From: Usnea hakonensis
Lineage: Eukaryota > Ascomycota > Lecanoromycetes > Lecanorales > Parmeliaceae
Direction of reading: 5' to 3'
DNA: 64,000 bases
Assembly: GCA_013423325.1 (NCBI GenBank)
Contig: BLJB01000290.1
Location: 1-64,000, forward strand
Positions 21,708-33,387 of this stretch are shown here, piece by piece. Position 1 is the first letter of the stretch; each line of letters opens with the position of its first letter. The notes below the pieces were generated by a model. It searched no databases, was not told the origin of the DNA, and saw only the letters and a list, made by a program, of their open reading frames with translations. Position numbers and translations under genes: made by a program.

Positions 21708-23131
21708 TTTGATTACTGAGGCCCGGGGCCCGCCCGTCTCGCGGTGTTATGTGGGAAGGCCAGGATTTGAAAGTTTCAAGAAGGATAGAGGAAGGGGTAG
21801 AGGTCGGAAGGATTGAGGTGTTGGCAGAATCTTCTATGAAATTTGATGGACTGCGAGCATGGGTCAATTAGAGCTGTTCCAATGCTCTGTGTCCCTCCGC
21901 CCTTGAATAAGGCAGCTTGCCCTAAGCTTGAAGGAGCAAGATTGAGGTTACAGCAGTCTTTGCTGGTACAGAAGTGGTGTGGTAAGGAAGGTTTGAAGAG
22001 GAGGAGTTAAAGAGGGAGGAGAGGTGCCAGACCTCTTTGGGGGGGAAATGAATGAGGGCAATTGATAGAAGATCAAAGATCAAGATATCTCCGTCTCTAA
22101 TGGAGTACTCCGTAGGGCAAGCCTCAATGCTTAATTTGGACAAGGACGCAGGGTAAAGTAAGGTACGTATCTTTCAAATATACTTTAGTCTAACAAGGCC
22201 TCGGGCCGAAAGTATTGTCCACTGCAAGGATGAATGATGAATGATGATTGATCAATAATGCGAAGGATAAAGAGAGGGGGAGAGAGAGAGAGAGAGAGGA
22301 AGAGGAAGTCGATCAAGAATCATGAATCATGAAGAATGGTTGAAGAGTGGAAGAATAGAAGAGCAGAAAAAGGGGATTTGTTTCGTAGAGGTGGGGAGTA
22401 CGAGTACTGTTTACTGTATCCTACTATTTTGGAGTCGGAAGCCTCGTCATCAGCAGGCTAACGTCCCCTGTTTTGCTGCTTATTATTATTAGTAGTAGTT
22501 TCTTTCTTTGATTTGTTTCAATTAGCTTTAGTATTATCCCTTGACAAGTGCCTTTGCTGTCTTTCAATATGCTCCTTCACACCGGCCCCATTACCCGATT
22601 CTTATATACATTACCGTACTTTATGTACCTTTTTCCGTTAAGGTAAAGGTAGCTAAAGTAACATACCTCCGTAGTATCGGCAATCATTTGTTCCCACCAA
22701 AAAATGTCATGCTCATGCTTATGCTTGAAGTGCTCATTGGGTGCCGAAACCTGCCTAAGCGAATCTAGGGCTGCTTGAATGTTGGCTTACCTGACGCACT
22801 TCATTTGGTTCAACGGACAATGACATGCGCAATGATGACACTGACATTCAATTCTTCGACTTCGATTGCAGCCACAACATGACAATACTACTACATGCTT
22901 TCACACCTTCCAACCAAGCTTCCACCCCCCTCTCTGGTCTAAATAGTGAACCTCCTTGTAATCCAGCAATCTGTTTCGTTCCCCTTATTTTACGCATTGG
23001 GCGAAGAAGGATTAAGCCACCACCCACATAACAATTCCCACCATCTCGTGACAGCCTCCGGTCATGCGAATTCCAAATTGTCCTACTCATCATGCGTTTC
23101 GTCATATTCCTTCACGTATCGCACGTGCATC
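21708..23131. other. Long intergenic region with AG microsatellite
   Basis: 1.4 kb including the GT32 promoter. It holds an (AG)9 run at 22281-22298 and the string GGTAAAGTAAGGTACG at 22152-22167, which matches an arm of the inverted-repeat element near 29.1 kb on the opposite strand. There are several GTACTCCGTA-like palindromic strings and no credible gene. Confidence 0.55.
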
Positions 23132-24781
23132 CTAGCTTAGAAAGCTTTTTATGCTACCGCCAATATGTTCTAAATCGAGTAGGAACGTGTCATGCCCGAA
23201 TAGAGACGTGTCCTCCCCCAGCTCAACGTGCGTGATAGATCGGTTACCGGTCGCTCGCAGCGTTTCCGCAATTTCTCTCTGTTGCCAGGCAGGAAAAAGA
23301 TTGTCGCTGGCAACGCCCATCACCAAGGTTGGGTGATTGCGTAATGGTGCAAGGCCCGCCACAAGATCTTCTGGAGGTTTGCTCGAGGTAGAAGCTACAG
23401 GCTCGGAGAGAGTGTGGGACGCAGACTCTGGGGCTTGTTCTTCATAAGGCTTGTCCGGCAATGTAAGGCTGCAAGAACGGCCTTCTCCATGAACCTTCAG
23501 TCCGGACGAGTACCTGGAGCTGTTCTGCTGTCGGAGCTCAGACATCTGCACCTGATGATCATGCCCAAGATCAAATAGATCCATTGCCTTGGAAACGTAG
23601 AGAAGACTGTTGGCATCGTACTCCAAACAAAACTTCTCCCCCGCGTGGTCAAGATATGTCTCAATCAGGAAATCTGGACAAAGCGCCGGCGGTCGACGCG
23701 GGTCTGCTCTCCTTCGACCAAAGCGCTGTTCCCATTCTGGTCCGCTCCGATATGTCACAGTGGCGATCTCACGAGCAAGCTTCATACCTGCGTGAGGCGG
23801 TATGTGGTTGTAGTAAAATCCTCGTGACCAGTTTGGATCCATCATGAGTACTTGACGCTGCGTATGTCGCATTGCAATGCTGTAGGGATGACTTCTTGCA
23901 CAGCCGCTCACGCTCACCACCTTACCTACCCTTTGAGGAAAAAGCACACCAGCTGCGAGACTTTGCATACCTCCCATGCTCGATCCCACACTTGCATATA
24001 GCTTTCGGATCCCAATCGCGTCGAGCAGCTTGAATTGTGCACGCACCATATCTTGCATTGTCAAAATTGGGAACCTCGTAGCGTAGTTTAGGCCATCTGC
24101 CGGATCGACCGAGCTAGGTCCTGTACTGCCGTAGCAGCTGCCTATGACATTCGTACATATCACAAAATATTTGTCGGTGTCAAGCGGGGCTCCCGGGCCT
24201 ATAAATCTCTCCCACCACCCCGGCTTCGAATTTTCCTCTGTGCTGTGTGCATGACTGGACGCTGATAGTCCAGTATGTAGGAGTATAGCGTTACTTTTAG
24301 CCTCGTTCAGCTGTCCCCAATTCTCATAAGCTATAGTGAATTTTGGCAAAACCCCACCCCAGTCAAGCAGCAGTGCGTCTTGAGAATGCCAATTACGATG
24401 AATACCAGTGGTATAGGACGGTTCAGGACCGGAGGCAAGGGTGCGTCTCGAAAGCGAAGCTGTCTTAGCCTCTTGAGCATCAAGACATGGGAACGAAAGG
24501 GCAGGATTGGAGGGGTCGGGGGGGTGAAGCGGTGACTCGTCAACAGCCTGTACCAATTCTGGCAGGGCTCTGCGAGAAGCTGCACTGTGGATGTTCCGGA
24601 AACCCGGCAAAGCTTGAGCTGGACGCAAAGGTGACAGATGCAGATGTCGGGTTTGGGGTATTTCTCTGGTACTGGGGTAGGACCCCGCAACGGTCATTGG
24701 TGTTCTCCCAGGAGCGATAGCCACACCGTGTCGCGCAATAGCCTTGATGGCTATTCGAGAGAATGGCTTCGTCAATTCCAT
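23132..24781 (-). CDS. Mitochondrial serine O-acyltransferase (CysA/Cys2 type, homoserine acyltransferase fold)
   Basis: Intronless, 549 aa. Alpha/beta-hydrolase fold of the homoserine O-acetyltransferase family. The nucleophile elbow is VGSSMGGMQS; the acid and base of the triad are in GVASDNLFPAWQQ and FGHDTFLLD. The N-terminus (residues 1-50) is Arg/Ser-rich without acids, like a mitochondrial presequence. Segments GLSASSHAHS, NVIGSCYGSTGPSS and SGCARSHPYSIAMRH match the A. nidulans CysA and S. pombe Cys2 group, which acylates serine (O-succinyl or O-acetyl) for cysteine synthesis. Met2 homoserine acetyltransferase is the main alternative; those proteins usually lack the presequence. A Ser/Pro-rich insert lies at about 420-465. 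Confidence 0.85.
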   Translation of the reverse strand: MELTKPFSRIAIKAIARHGVAIAPGRTPMTVAGSYPSTREIPQTRHLHLSPLRPAQALPGFRNIHSAASRRALPELVQAVDESPLHPPDPSNPALSFPCLDAQEAKTASLSRRTLASGPEPSYTTGIHRNWHSQDALLLDWGGVLPKFTIAYENWGQLNEAKSNAILLHTGLSASSHAHSTEENSKPGWWERFIGPGAPLDTDKYFVICTNVIGSCYGSTGPSSVDPADGLNYATRFPILTMQDMVRAQFKLLDAIGIRKLYASVGSSMGGMQSLAAGVLFPQRVGKVVSVSGCARSHPYSIAMRHTQRQVLMMDPNWSRGFYYNHIPPHAGMKLAREIATVTYRSGPEWEQRFGRRRADPRRPPALCPDFLIETYLDHAGEKFCLEYDANSLLYVSKAMDLFDLGHDHQVQMSELRQQNSSRYSSGLKVHGEGRSCSLTLPDKPYEEQAPESASHTLSEPVASTSSKPPEDLVAGLAPLRNHPTLVMGVASDNLFPAWQQREIAETLRATGNRSITHVELGEDTSLFGHDTFLLDLEHIGGSIKSFLS

Positions 24782-25075
24782 CAGGCCTAGAGGAATCTCT
24801 CCAGAAATAATCAGCCATGATTAAACGGCGTGTTTATTAGGATTTAAAGCAGTACCTAGATGACGTGCGCACTAAAGAGGCTCGCTCCTTGAATGCTTGG
24901 GATGATTGGTAACAGATTTATTATGGATATTACGTGTCATGGGGTTATTAGGGTCGCTATACATTCCTAAGTGATTCGTTTTGTCAATATTTATTTGTTT
25001 ATTGGATGCATATGACATCGAATGCTAGTTTTCTACGCACTCTACACTAAAATTTGCAGTGTACGAGCAGACTCC
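24782..25075. other. Intergenic, CysA-like promoter side
   Basis: 294 bp, AT-rich toward the right, holding the promoter of the CysA-like gene and the 3' end of the DUF427 gene. Nothing else is visible. Confidence 0.45.
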
Positions 25076-26301
25076 TTACTCCTCTTTGACACCATCGATA
25101 TACATGTCAACCTTCTCGTTGTAGAAACAGATGTGACCAACAATGGGAGCGGACCTACAGGTTTCGACGTCAGCGTCATCTAGGCAATGCAGACTAAAGT
25201 CGTGACAGGTATTTGGGGTAAAAGAGAGCATAGAGAAACCCAGTAACTCAGAGTAGGAGGAAACACGGAGCTGGTGTGGAAATCACGGATGTGTCTTACT
25301 CCAACGTTGGCGTCTTGTACCACCAGATTAGATCTTTGTATTCGCGGCCGTTTACAACAACGTTGTAGTCTTTCAATTAATTTAAAAGTCAATCATCTTG
25401 GTCTGGCAAGTCAGAAAGCAGGATTGCTTACATTTTGCCATGCCTTTGTAGGGGCACTGAGTCGTGGTGTCACTCTGTGTGAGGTAATCCCAACGTACCT
25501 AATGAGAAAGAAATCAGATACATAGCAATCGCAAATCTAGACAGAAATATGTACTGCAGTCTGAGGCATGTAGTATCGAGTTCGTAAATTCGTCTCAAAA
25601 AGGAACAAGTTGCTGCTGCTCTCCGCAACAGTCACACCATCGACCTTCGCAGTGACAGTTCTCGTAGATGGAAGAATATCAAGTCTCTTATATGGATCTT
25701 TCGGGTGGACATAAATTGGCTGGTCTTCCTCGAACCATTGATCTATCAAGGATCACCATCAGACTTGTAAGACGTCGCCACTAGGGGTAATTGCATTTTA
25801 CCCAGAGCGCTGAACTCAAATCTGACAAGCCCGCTCAAGGGGCCTTTTTCGAAGGTGAGGACGCGGTCCGTCGATCTGTTATCACCCTTCAATGTTGCGA
25901 GGAACGCGGACTTGTCATCATCAATGGCCTCATTCTTGGTCAATAAGCCGCTCTTGATCGCAGAACTCGGGACGTAGAATTGCGGGTAATATGGATGCTC
26001 CCAGACATGCTGAGCTCTGATATAACATTCTCGCTATCAGTTATTTCGTTTGGGATATTTTAGATACTCCAGACATGCATCGAGACCAACTCAGAGTCCA
26101 AAGAGAAAGATCTGAGCTTCAGATGTACATACTCTGTTGTATCAAAGATGTAGAGGTTATTATACAGCGCTCGGACCCTACGACTTGTCTTCTCGAGCTT
26201 GTGAGGCCCTTTGGCAAGTAGGTTTTGCGCAAGTTTGACGAGACTGAGCAGGTCATTATGATGAAGAGGCTCCAAAAGGAAGTGTATTCTAACCCTGACA
26301 T
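25076..26301 (-). CDS. DUF427 domain protein with two DUF427 modules
   Basis: Seven exons (26301..26294, 26243..26133, 26016..25802, 25742..25555, 25498..25432, 25369..25300, 25154..25076) close in frame to 245 aa. The first exon is only 8 nt and gives MSG before LVKLAQNLLAKGPHKLEKT. Module one reads RRVRALYNNLYIFDTTEAQH followed by VWEHPYYPQFYVP. Module two reads VTAKVDGVTVAES followed by FLFETNLRTRYYMP. The same residues recur in both modules (a strand, a Phe/Glu turn, Tyr-Tyr-x-Pro). The C-terminal LIWWYKTPTLE and FYNEKVDMYIDGV are usual for the fungal version. No enzymatic function is established. It faces away from a DUF4336 gene. Confidence 0.88.
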
Positions 26302-26809
26302 TTCGACTGCCGCAACCTCCCTGTGGATTTCAAAGAAATCACGCTTCATCATCTACTGTAAAACTTGAGGAAGGAAGGGTTTTAATCCAGTAATAACATA
26401 TGTAATCCATAGGATAAAGTAGCTAGCCGAGCCTAGAGGTACTCTACCTGACTCATAGACGATGATTAATACCGTAAAATAGATTTGCATGCAGGCTGCC
26501 CTTCACGCATACCTACTGTCTGAAAAAGTCTTGGCAGGCTCGGTGGGATCCTTGGATCTAATATGTACTGGGGCGTGGGACTTTATGAATACTTATAATG
26601 CAACGGCAGTCGAGAGGGATCGACTAGGCACATTCTCGCAAAGAGTTAAGAAACCTTATGCACTTACCTATGTATCTACACCATCATTTCACCTTAAAGC
26701 GAGGGTCGCTTAAAAAGCTTAACCCGTTGGTTCTGTCCTGATCCAGTTTGCAGCTAGAATTCATTTGGCTCAACGCACCTATCTTCACCCACCTCTAATC
26801 CTTTACATC
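26302..26809. promoter_or_regulatory. Divergent intergenic region between DUF427 and DUF4336 genes
   Basis: 508 bp between outward-facing starts. No clear TATA box or operator is seen. A short rightward ORF (26489-26713) has no family resemblance. Confidence 0.45.
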
Positions 26810-27752
26810 ATGGTTTCCAAGCTTGTCCCTTCAGATCCTTCCAAGGTGATGGTGATTCGTCAGGTCACTCCTAATATAACAACTTGTTCCGCACCTTTTT
26901 ATCGGTTCGGGAGATTCAAGATTGGTGGGCGGGGTACTATTGGTACGACCCTCGACGCCTATCGCCGTACAGTGCTGATGATTATATCCAGTGCGTCTCC
27001 AGTCCGGCACCCTTGCAGTCTTCTCTCCTACCGCTCTCACACCCGAGGTTCGCTCTACCGTTGAATCCATGGGAAATAAAGTCGGCTACATTGCTGCCCT
27101 GGATTATGAGCATCATATCTTTATCACCGACTGGGCCAAAGCATTCCCATCTGCCAAGCTTCTAGGTGTCGAAGGTCTGCCAGAGAAACGTGAAAAGGAT
27201 CAGGCTACTGCCGGCAATAAATTCCACCATGTATGGACGCAGAAGAATAAGACAGACTTGAAAGTGGACCCAGAGTTCGACGGAGAATTTGACTACGAGT
27301 ATGTGGGAAGCCATGCGAACAAGGAGCTAGTCCTTCTTCACAAGCCTGACAAGACGTTGATAGAGGCAGAGTACGTCTACTCAATGATTACGTCTTGACG
27401 TTGAAGCACATCTTTGAGACGCTCTCATTACTCCATACTGATCATGGTTCCGAACAGTATGATGTTCAATCTTCCAGCGAAGGAACAATTCTCTAGGACT
27501 GGCGAAGATCCAACATCAGGCATTTTGAACAAAATATTCATGAGTTTACAGACTACCAAGGGAGCGGCGACATGGCAAAAGAGATTTCTTTGGTACGCTG
27601 CAAGCGCGGGAGACCGTCAAGGTTTTAATCAAAGCGTGAGGAAAATAGCTAGCTGGGACTTTGAGAGGATCATTCCGTGCCATGGCGACGTGATAGAAAG
27701 CGGTGGAAAAGGCATTTTCGAGAAGATTTTTGAGTGGCATCTAAACGCTTGA
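26810..27752 (+). CDS. DUF4336 protein (metallo-beta-lactamase-like fold)
   Basis: Exons 26810..26942, 26992..27370 and 27458..27752 close in frame to 268 aa. Landmarks of the fungal family are VTPNITTCSAPFYRFGRFKI near the start, LAVFSPTALTPEV, EHHIFITDWAKAFPSAKLLG, NKELVLLHKPDKTLIEAD, and near the end WDFERIIPCHGDVIESG. The HHIF and PCHGD elements sit where metallo-beta-lactamases hold metal ligands, but the full HxHxDH motif is absent. Catalysis is therefore uncertain. The start is the ATG at 26810, and an in-frame upstream stretch lacks an ATG. Confidence 0.85.
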
Positions 27753-28955
27753 GTGATTGAGACGGTTCCGGTGAAGGGGAAATATTAGGAGTAAAAGAAT
27801 GGAAAAGGCCACAGGCACGCCTCTCCGCCCCGAGCTTTAATGCACTTTCAATGTAAACAATCACATCATAGAACGTTCGATGACTGATAGTACTTCGCAT
27901 AGGAGTACATTGTAAAGCTTGCAGTTCCGCCAGTCAAGTAACGCCATGGCTCTCTAGGGAGGAGTTCGAGTCAGCGCCTCTTCTTCGGAGCGAACAAGGA
28001 GCAGCGAGAAACCCTCAAGGGGTTACAAGGGACATTCGATTTTCGAAAATTGTCTTGCAAACGGAAAAGTATTACATAGTAGGAGGCATATATTCGGAAA
28101 TGTACATACCAGATTAGCTCTCAAAGTTCCCATCGGTAGCCATACTGTGGTCAACTACTCTGCTCTTTCGAGCAGGGCGAATTGCAGCAGGCTACCATCA
28201 AATTTGGCTTTTGACACGTTTCTCATCACAGAGCCAAAATCCTCTCTCATCGCCGACCACATCTCGCATCCACGAAAGATTCAAAATAAGACAGCGGCTT
28301 TGCTCCTTCCAAGCTTGTCTGGACTACCGCGACCTGAAGACCTCTTAGCGTGATCAATAACGGATGAAGGGGGTCAAATACGGAGCATTATGCCTCTCCG
28401 ATTGAAAACTACTGTGTGAATCCATCATCAGCGAAGTAATTGCTACCTCAATGTTCAGCCATTCAGGCGCGCAGAGAAGCAGCACATCGCCTTTGGAAAG
28501 ATAGTGTCGTCACGGCTGCTACACGTCTCTCAGGCCCAACGCCACCAGAAAGTGCAAAACCAGGGGTGCTTTTCGAGTAGATCGATAGCGGGAATCGTCA
28601 ACAAGTCAAAAGGGAAAGGTGTTTGCAATGGAGCACACGCGGTTCATGCTGCAAGTCCAAAGACCCTGCACTCTAAGATCTCTGTTCACGTCTCTCAGTC
28701 ATGATTCCCTTAGCACATCTAAGATAAATCACTGTGCGCAGGGACGTCGTGAAGCTCTAGTGATCGATTTCTGCATTGAGTGTGAACTAAGCGCCATTCG
28801 TAAGTCATTTGCATAATATAATGGACCTTGGTACGAGATGTGTATTCTCTTACCTTGTGTGATTTCCAAAGTAGCGATATGAAACGAAAGAAAACAGTAT
28901 TTTTGCGAAATATTTGCGGAATAATTTAGCCGAAGGCTAAATACGGCTAGTACCC
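27753..28955. other. Long intergenic region
   Basis: 1.2 kb without a supported gene; short ORFs near 28147 and 28504 show no family resemblance. It ends at a small inverted-repeat element. Confidence 0.45.
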
Positions 28956-29118
28956 AAGGTAAGGTTAAGGTACTTACGGAGGTTGACACCGAAAGTCTTG
29001 AGAACGGCCCTAACCCTACTTTCGGAAGGCGACCCCGGTTTTATGTGTAGAGCGTTATCCGACGAGTCTTGGCATTCCCAGGACTTTTGGTGTCAACCTC
29101 CGTACCTTACTTTACCTT
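28956..29118. mobile_element. MITE-like inverted-repeat element (163 bp)
   Basis: Two arms of about 45 bp face each other. The core CGGAGGTTGACACC at 28977-28990 has its exact reverse complement at 29089-29102. Imperfect pairing continues inward (11 of 14) and outward through AAGGTAAGG-type sequence. Inside the left arm is a nested hairpin, CCGAAAGT against ACTTTCGG. No open reading frame is present. This fits a non-autonomous DNA element or a strong cruciform. No target-site duplication is certain. Confidence 0.6.
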
Positions 29119-29205
29119 AAGAGTCAACGACATATCTCACCTTCATAATACGTGATAAAACAATGATCAACTGTCGAACCACTTTTATGATGCTGATCGC
29201 AAAAT

Positions 29206-30915
29206 ATGGACAGGCAGGAAATCCCTAAGTTGCCCACGAGTTATCCGTATACTGTCCGGACTTCTGAGCCAAAGCCTCGAGAGACCATGACTTCCTGGCT
29301 TGAACGTCAAGCTTCCTCTCACCATGTACAGCTTGCAGCAGCGGCTATATTCTCTGGTGCGACTGTCGCGGGACTCATATACGGAACTCAAGCGATTCGA
29401 CGCAATGAAGCTGTGCAAGAATTGAAAGCGTCAATTCCAGAGCTGAATGAAAATCACCATGCAGATATGGTACGTCAACCTTTACGATGATAGCAAATTA
29501 GATTCACGCTCATTGGCTCAGTGAAGCTCACGGATTTTGGTGCTGCCTCGCGACTACCAAATGCCAGCAGAGAGGAGGAAAGAGTGTCGGCTCTCGCTCG
29601 TCGTGCCCAGCAGGGTGACTATGACAAAGGTATATTTTTCTACGCTTCCACTCATAAAGGGCGCATACTGAATTCTTCAGATTTAATCACTGAGCAACTC
29701 ACACGTACTGCTTCCTTCCTTGGCTCCGATCGCTTTGCCCACATTCACGATTCCTTTGTAATTGTCGTTGGTCTTGGCGGTGTTGGCTCGCACTGCACTT
29801 CAGCTCTCGCTCGCTCCGGTGTCTCCAAAATTCGCCTTATTGACTTTGACCAAGTCACTCTCTCATCTCTCAACCGGCATGCCGTTGCCACGCTTGCCGA
29901 TGTTGGTACACCGAAAGTGACATGCGTGAAGAAACGATTACAGGCAGTAGTCCCATGGGTGCAGTGGGAGTGTCATAATGAAGTCTGGAAAGAAGAGCTG
30001 GCCGAGAATCTACTTGGAGCATGGCGTTCAGGCGAGGGTCGCAATCCAGATTACGTGGTCGACGCGATTGACAACATTGACAGCAAGGTCGCTTTGCTGG
30101 ACTATTGTCATAAACATGACATCAAGATCGTCAGCTCCATGGGTGCTGGATGCAAGAGTGATCCAACGAGAGTGGTCGTAGGGGACATCAGCGCGAGTGT
30201 GGAGGATCCTTTATCAAGGGCTACAAGACGGAGACTACGAGCTATTGGCGTTAGCGAGGCGATCCCCGTAGTATACTCTACGGAAAAGCCCGGCCCCGGG
30301 AAAGCACAGTTATTGCCGCTGCCAGTAGAGGAGGTCTTGAAAGGCCAGACGAACGAGCTCAGTGTTTTACCCGACTTCCGGGCCAGGATTTTACCAGTCT
30401 TAGGCACGATGCCCGCTGTTTTTGGATACACAGTGGCAAATTTTGTCATTTTAGAACTTACTGGATACCCTCATGAAAGCGGAGCGGTCAAAGGAAGGGA
30501 GAAAATGTACGACAATATATTGGCAAACCTACAAGGCCTCGAAGAGCGATTATTACGGCATAAAGGAGCAGATCCGTTGGGCCTTAGGATCCCAGTTACT
30601 AAAGATGACGTGGGATACCTGGTCGAAGAGGTCTATCGGGGTAAGAGCGTCGTGAGCAGGCTATCAACGAGGTTAGCATTGGTGAGGTGGAGATTGCCCG
30701 ACGGCGGATTCGGACCTGAAAAAGACGGAGAGGGGCAGAAGAGCGTAAGGCTAAGTCTGAATGATTTGGTGTGTATGACCAAAGACGAGGCGGCCTCACA
30801 TGAGGAGGAAGTTTTAAAGAAGGGCCGAAGACCAGAAGATTTGTATAGCATCGATGTGCTACAAGTAGTGGAGAGACGGAGGGCGGAAGAGAAGCACTAC
30901 CACCAGTATAGGTGA
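29206..30915 (+). CDS. tRNA threonylcarbamoyladenosine dehydratase (Tcd1/Tcd2, TcdA family)
   Basis: E1-like enzyme that cyclises t6A37 of tRNA; the yeast forms sit in the mitochondrial outer membrane. Exons 29206..29469 and 29527..30915 give 550 aa. An N-terminal membrane segment lies at about 45-65 (LAAAAIFSGATVAGLIYG). The adenylation core has VVGLGGVGSHC, RLIDFDQVTLSSLNRH, VVDAIDNIDSK and SSMGAGCKSDPTRV. The C-terminal part (FGYTVANFVILELTGYP and beyond) is typical of the fungal proteins. An alternative start is the ATG at 29287 (MTSWLERQ). The acceptor used here ends in AAG, because the nearby CAG would put a stop in frame, so this junction is less secure. Confidence 0.9.
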
Positions 30916-31221
30916 AGTCAAACGTTTCAGGCATGGGATGATGGGAGGAAATAATAATACCATGCCTTAGTCTGTACTTTACCTTTCCTACAGTATGGTT
31001 AAACCTTAAACCCTCGGTAAGTTAGCCGACCGTTTAACCTACCGAAGCTACTCGTACCTTACGTCTGCGTCATCACCACCAGGGATGGAAATGGTCCACC
31101 TGGCTGCTTGGCAGCTTGGCAACTCTCGGGGCGGTCTTGGCTGCTGCTCTCAAAGACGAAACCCTCAATAAGATTCCCTCCAACACTTGATTGGACGGAC
31201 GAGCCAGACACCGTCAACATC
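30916..31221. other. Intergenic upstream of PPN2-like gene
   Basis: 306 bp. It contains GTACTTTACC- and GTACCTTACG-type strings related to the dispersed arm motif, and no gene. Confidence 0.45.
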
Positions 31222-33010
31222 ATGGATGCGCTGCGCGACCCTGACGCACATCCAACGTGTTCTCAGTATTCCGACCCTCCTCCGCGGTACGACGACTACG
31301 GTAGTGGGGACGAATATCCCTCTGAGGACGAACTATCCGACCGTGACCTAGACGTCTTGAATACCGACTACAACCTGCAATCACATCTCACTTTCCATCC
31401 CGCCCTCCAGCCGAGCAGACAGCAATTCACTCCCTCCATTCCATCAGGGCTAAGAGGAAACAGTAAATCTGTTGACAATATTCCCTCTCTGTCCGAGAAA
31501 TATTGGCCCAACACACACGAGTGGGATGTGGGATCGCCGGTACCTCGTCAGGCTACTTTACTGCCAAAACAAGACATGTATAACCAAGGCTTGAGAAATA
31601 ATGATTACAGGATACCCCAGCATAATGCTCGGGCATATCAATCGCATCATAAGCGACGGCCTCTCATCGATCTCATTCGCAATGAATGGAAATACAACTC
31701 TTACACGCCATCCTCACCCTCTCCCGGATCTCCAGGTCATTCATCTCCCAACTGGATACAAGTTTGCTCGTCACCACGGGTTCGGCGATATGTACTTCTG
31801 CTGCTCATGCTGCTGAGCTTGACTTGGGGAAATTGGTATTACTGGGCAGGCCCTAGGTGGACCGAGCACCGGCTCCTAAGTCAATCTCTGAATGCACGGA
31901 TGAAAATGCGGGAAGGTTGGTTCGGGGAAAACATGAGGCCGGAATTTCTGGACATGATCCAGGTGAAGACAATAGATCAAGACCTTATACCCGCCAGAGA
32001 TGACCGGAGAAGATTGATTGTTATCGGTGATGTGCATGGTTGCGGTGACGAACGTATGTCAACTAATCTGCTCGCTCAGCCTGCTGTATGTGAGAGTACG
32101 TACTGATACGTATCCACGACAGTGGAAAAACTACTAGCAGAAGTGCAGTTCGAATCCAGGACTGACCATCTGATTTTTGCCGGCGACTTCATCTCAAAGG
32201 GCCCATCTTCTTCAGCAGTCGTCGACCTTGCCATGTCAGCCCACGCTTCTTGTGTCCGCGGCAATCACGAAGACCGAGTTCTCCTAGCCTATCGCGATAT
32301 ATATTCTCATCGGTTGACCCAAGAACAGAAGGGGAAGAAGAAGCCATTGCCGCCAGCAGCTGGCATGCCTGAAGATATGAGGGAGAACAACAGGGAAGAT
32401 GAGGGTGAAAGGTTGGAGGAGGAAAGCTTTTCACATGGCGACCCTGTGGATCAGCGGCTGGCTGAGTCGTTCACGAAAAGACAGATCGATTATATGGCTT
32501 CTTGCCCCGTGATACTAGATCTAGGCCAGATCCAAGGCTTGGGCAATGTCCACGTTGTACACGCCGGTCTGGTACCTAGTGTGCGGTTGGAAAGACAAGA
32601 TCCCGTGGGCGTGATGCACATGAGGACAATCGATCTTGACACTCACGTTCCGAGTAGCAGCGCAAAGGGAACGCCATGGTTCAAAGTATGTATTTCTAGA
32701 GCCGATTGGCTCATCACCATTACCTTCCCGATTGCGCGTCTCTTGATGTTGACCAGCGTTTTAGCTATGGAACAAGTATCAGACCCTGATTCCTGCACCC
32801 CAACGTTCGACTGTTATCTACGGGCATGACTCCCGCCGCGGCCTACAGATCCAGACTTACAGCAAAGGCCTGGACACTGGCTGCGTCAAAGGTGGAAAGC
32901 TGTCTGCCCTGATCATCGACAATGACGTAGTGGCAAAGGAGCCAAAAGTGGTTAGTGTGCAGTGTAAAGATTACCGAGAGTCTGAGGGAAGAAAAGAGGC
33001 CAAAAAGTAA
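31222..33010 (+). CDS. PPN2-like membrane-anchored metallophosphatase (polyphosphatase)
   Basis: Exons 31222..32053, 32123..32685 and 32765..33010 close in frame to 546 aa. A Pro/Asp-rich cytosolic N-terminus (1-190) is followed by one membrane helix near 195-215 (YVLLLLMLLSLTWGNWYYWA). A PPP-family phosphatase domain follows: VIGDVHGC, FAGDFISKGP, VRGNHEDR, VVHAGLVPSV and VIYGHDSRRGL, which supply the usual two-metal ligands. Topology and motif order match yeast Ppn2 (YNL217W), the Zn-dependent vacuolar endopolyphosphatase, so a vacuolar location is inferred. The start is the ATG at 31222 (MDALRDPD). An acidic Lys/Glu-rich insert at about 365-415 is variable. Confidence 0.85.
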
Positions 33011-33387
33011 GTGAGGAATGGGATACATTTTGGCATTTTGGAAAACGTGTATAGAGCAACGCATGACGATTATATAAGGAAACGCATGGGTGGACATGCT
33101 CCCCACAGTGCAAGCATGAAATGCATGGAACGAATTTTGGCGTATTACCATTTGGCTTCGTGAACCAGATAACAACTATCTAGGCACGAAATAAAAGGTC
33201 TTGATGCACTCATTGATTCCCACTCAATGTTTGACATGAAGACAATCAATTAGCAGTTGCGTTCATTGGCCGACCAGTGAGTAATGCGTTTTACGCTTAT
33301 AAGATAATGAAAGGCATTGCCGCGTCGTCTGATAGATGCTGCTTCGTGAGCCTCCAGAATCATCACTTATCGACCGGCTCAATTTTC
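33011..33387. other. Intergenic, convergent 3' flanks
   Basis: 377 bp between the ends of PPN2-like and VPS34. No gene or repeat is seen. Confidence 0.45.

Noticed and set aside
21708..23131. CRISPR array or origin-like repeats
   Set aside because: Only simple AG and short palindromic strings are present; no regularly spaced repeats occur, and the genome is eukaryotic.
32140..32165. GTTCGAATCC string resembling a tRNA T-arm
   Set aside because: Lies inside the PPN2-like coding sequence and no acceptor or anticodon stem pairs around it. No tRNA gene was found in the window by eye.
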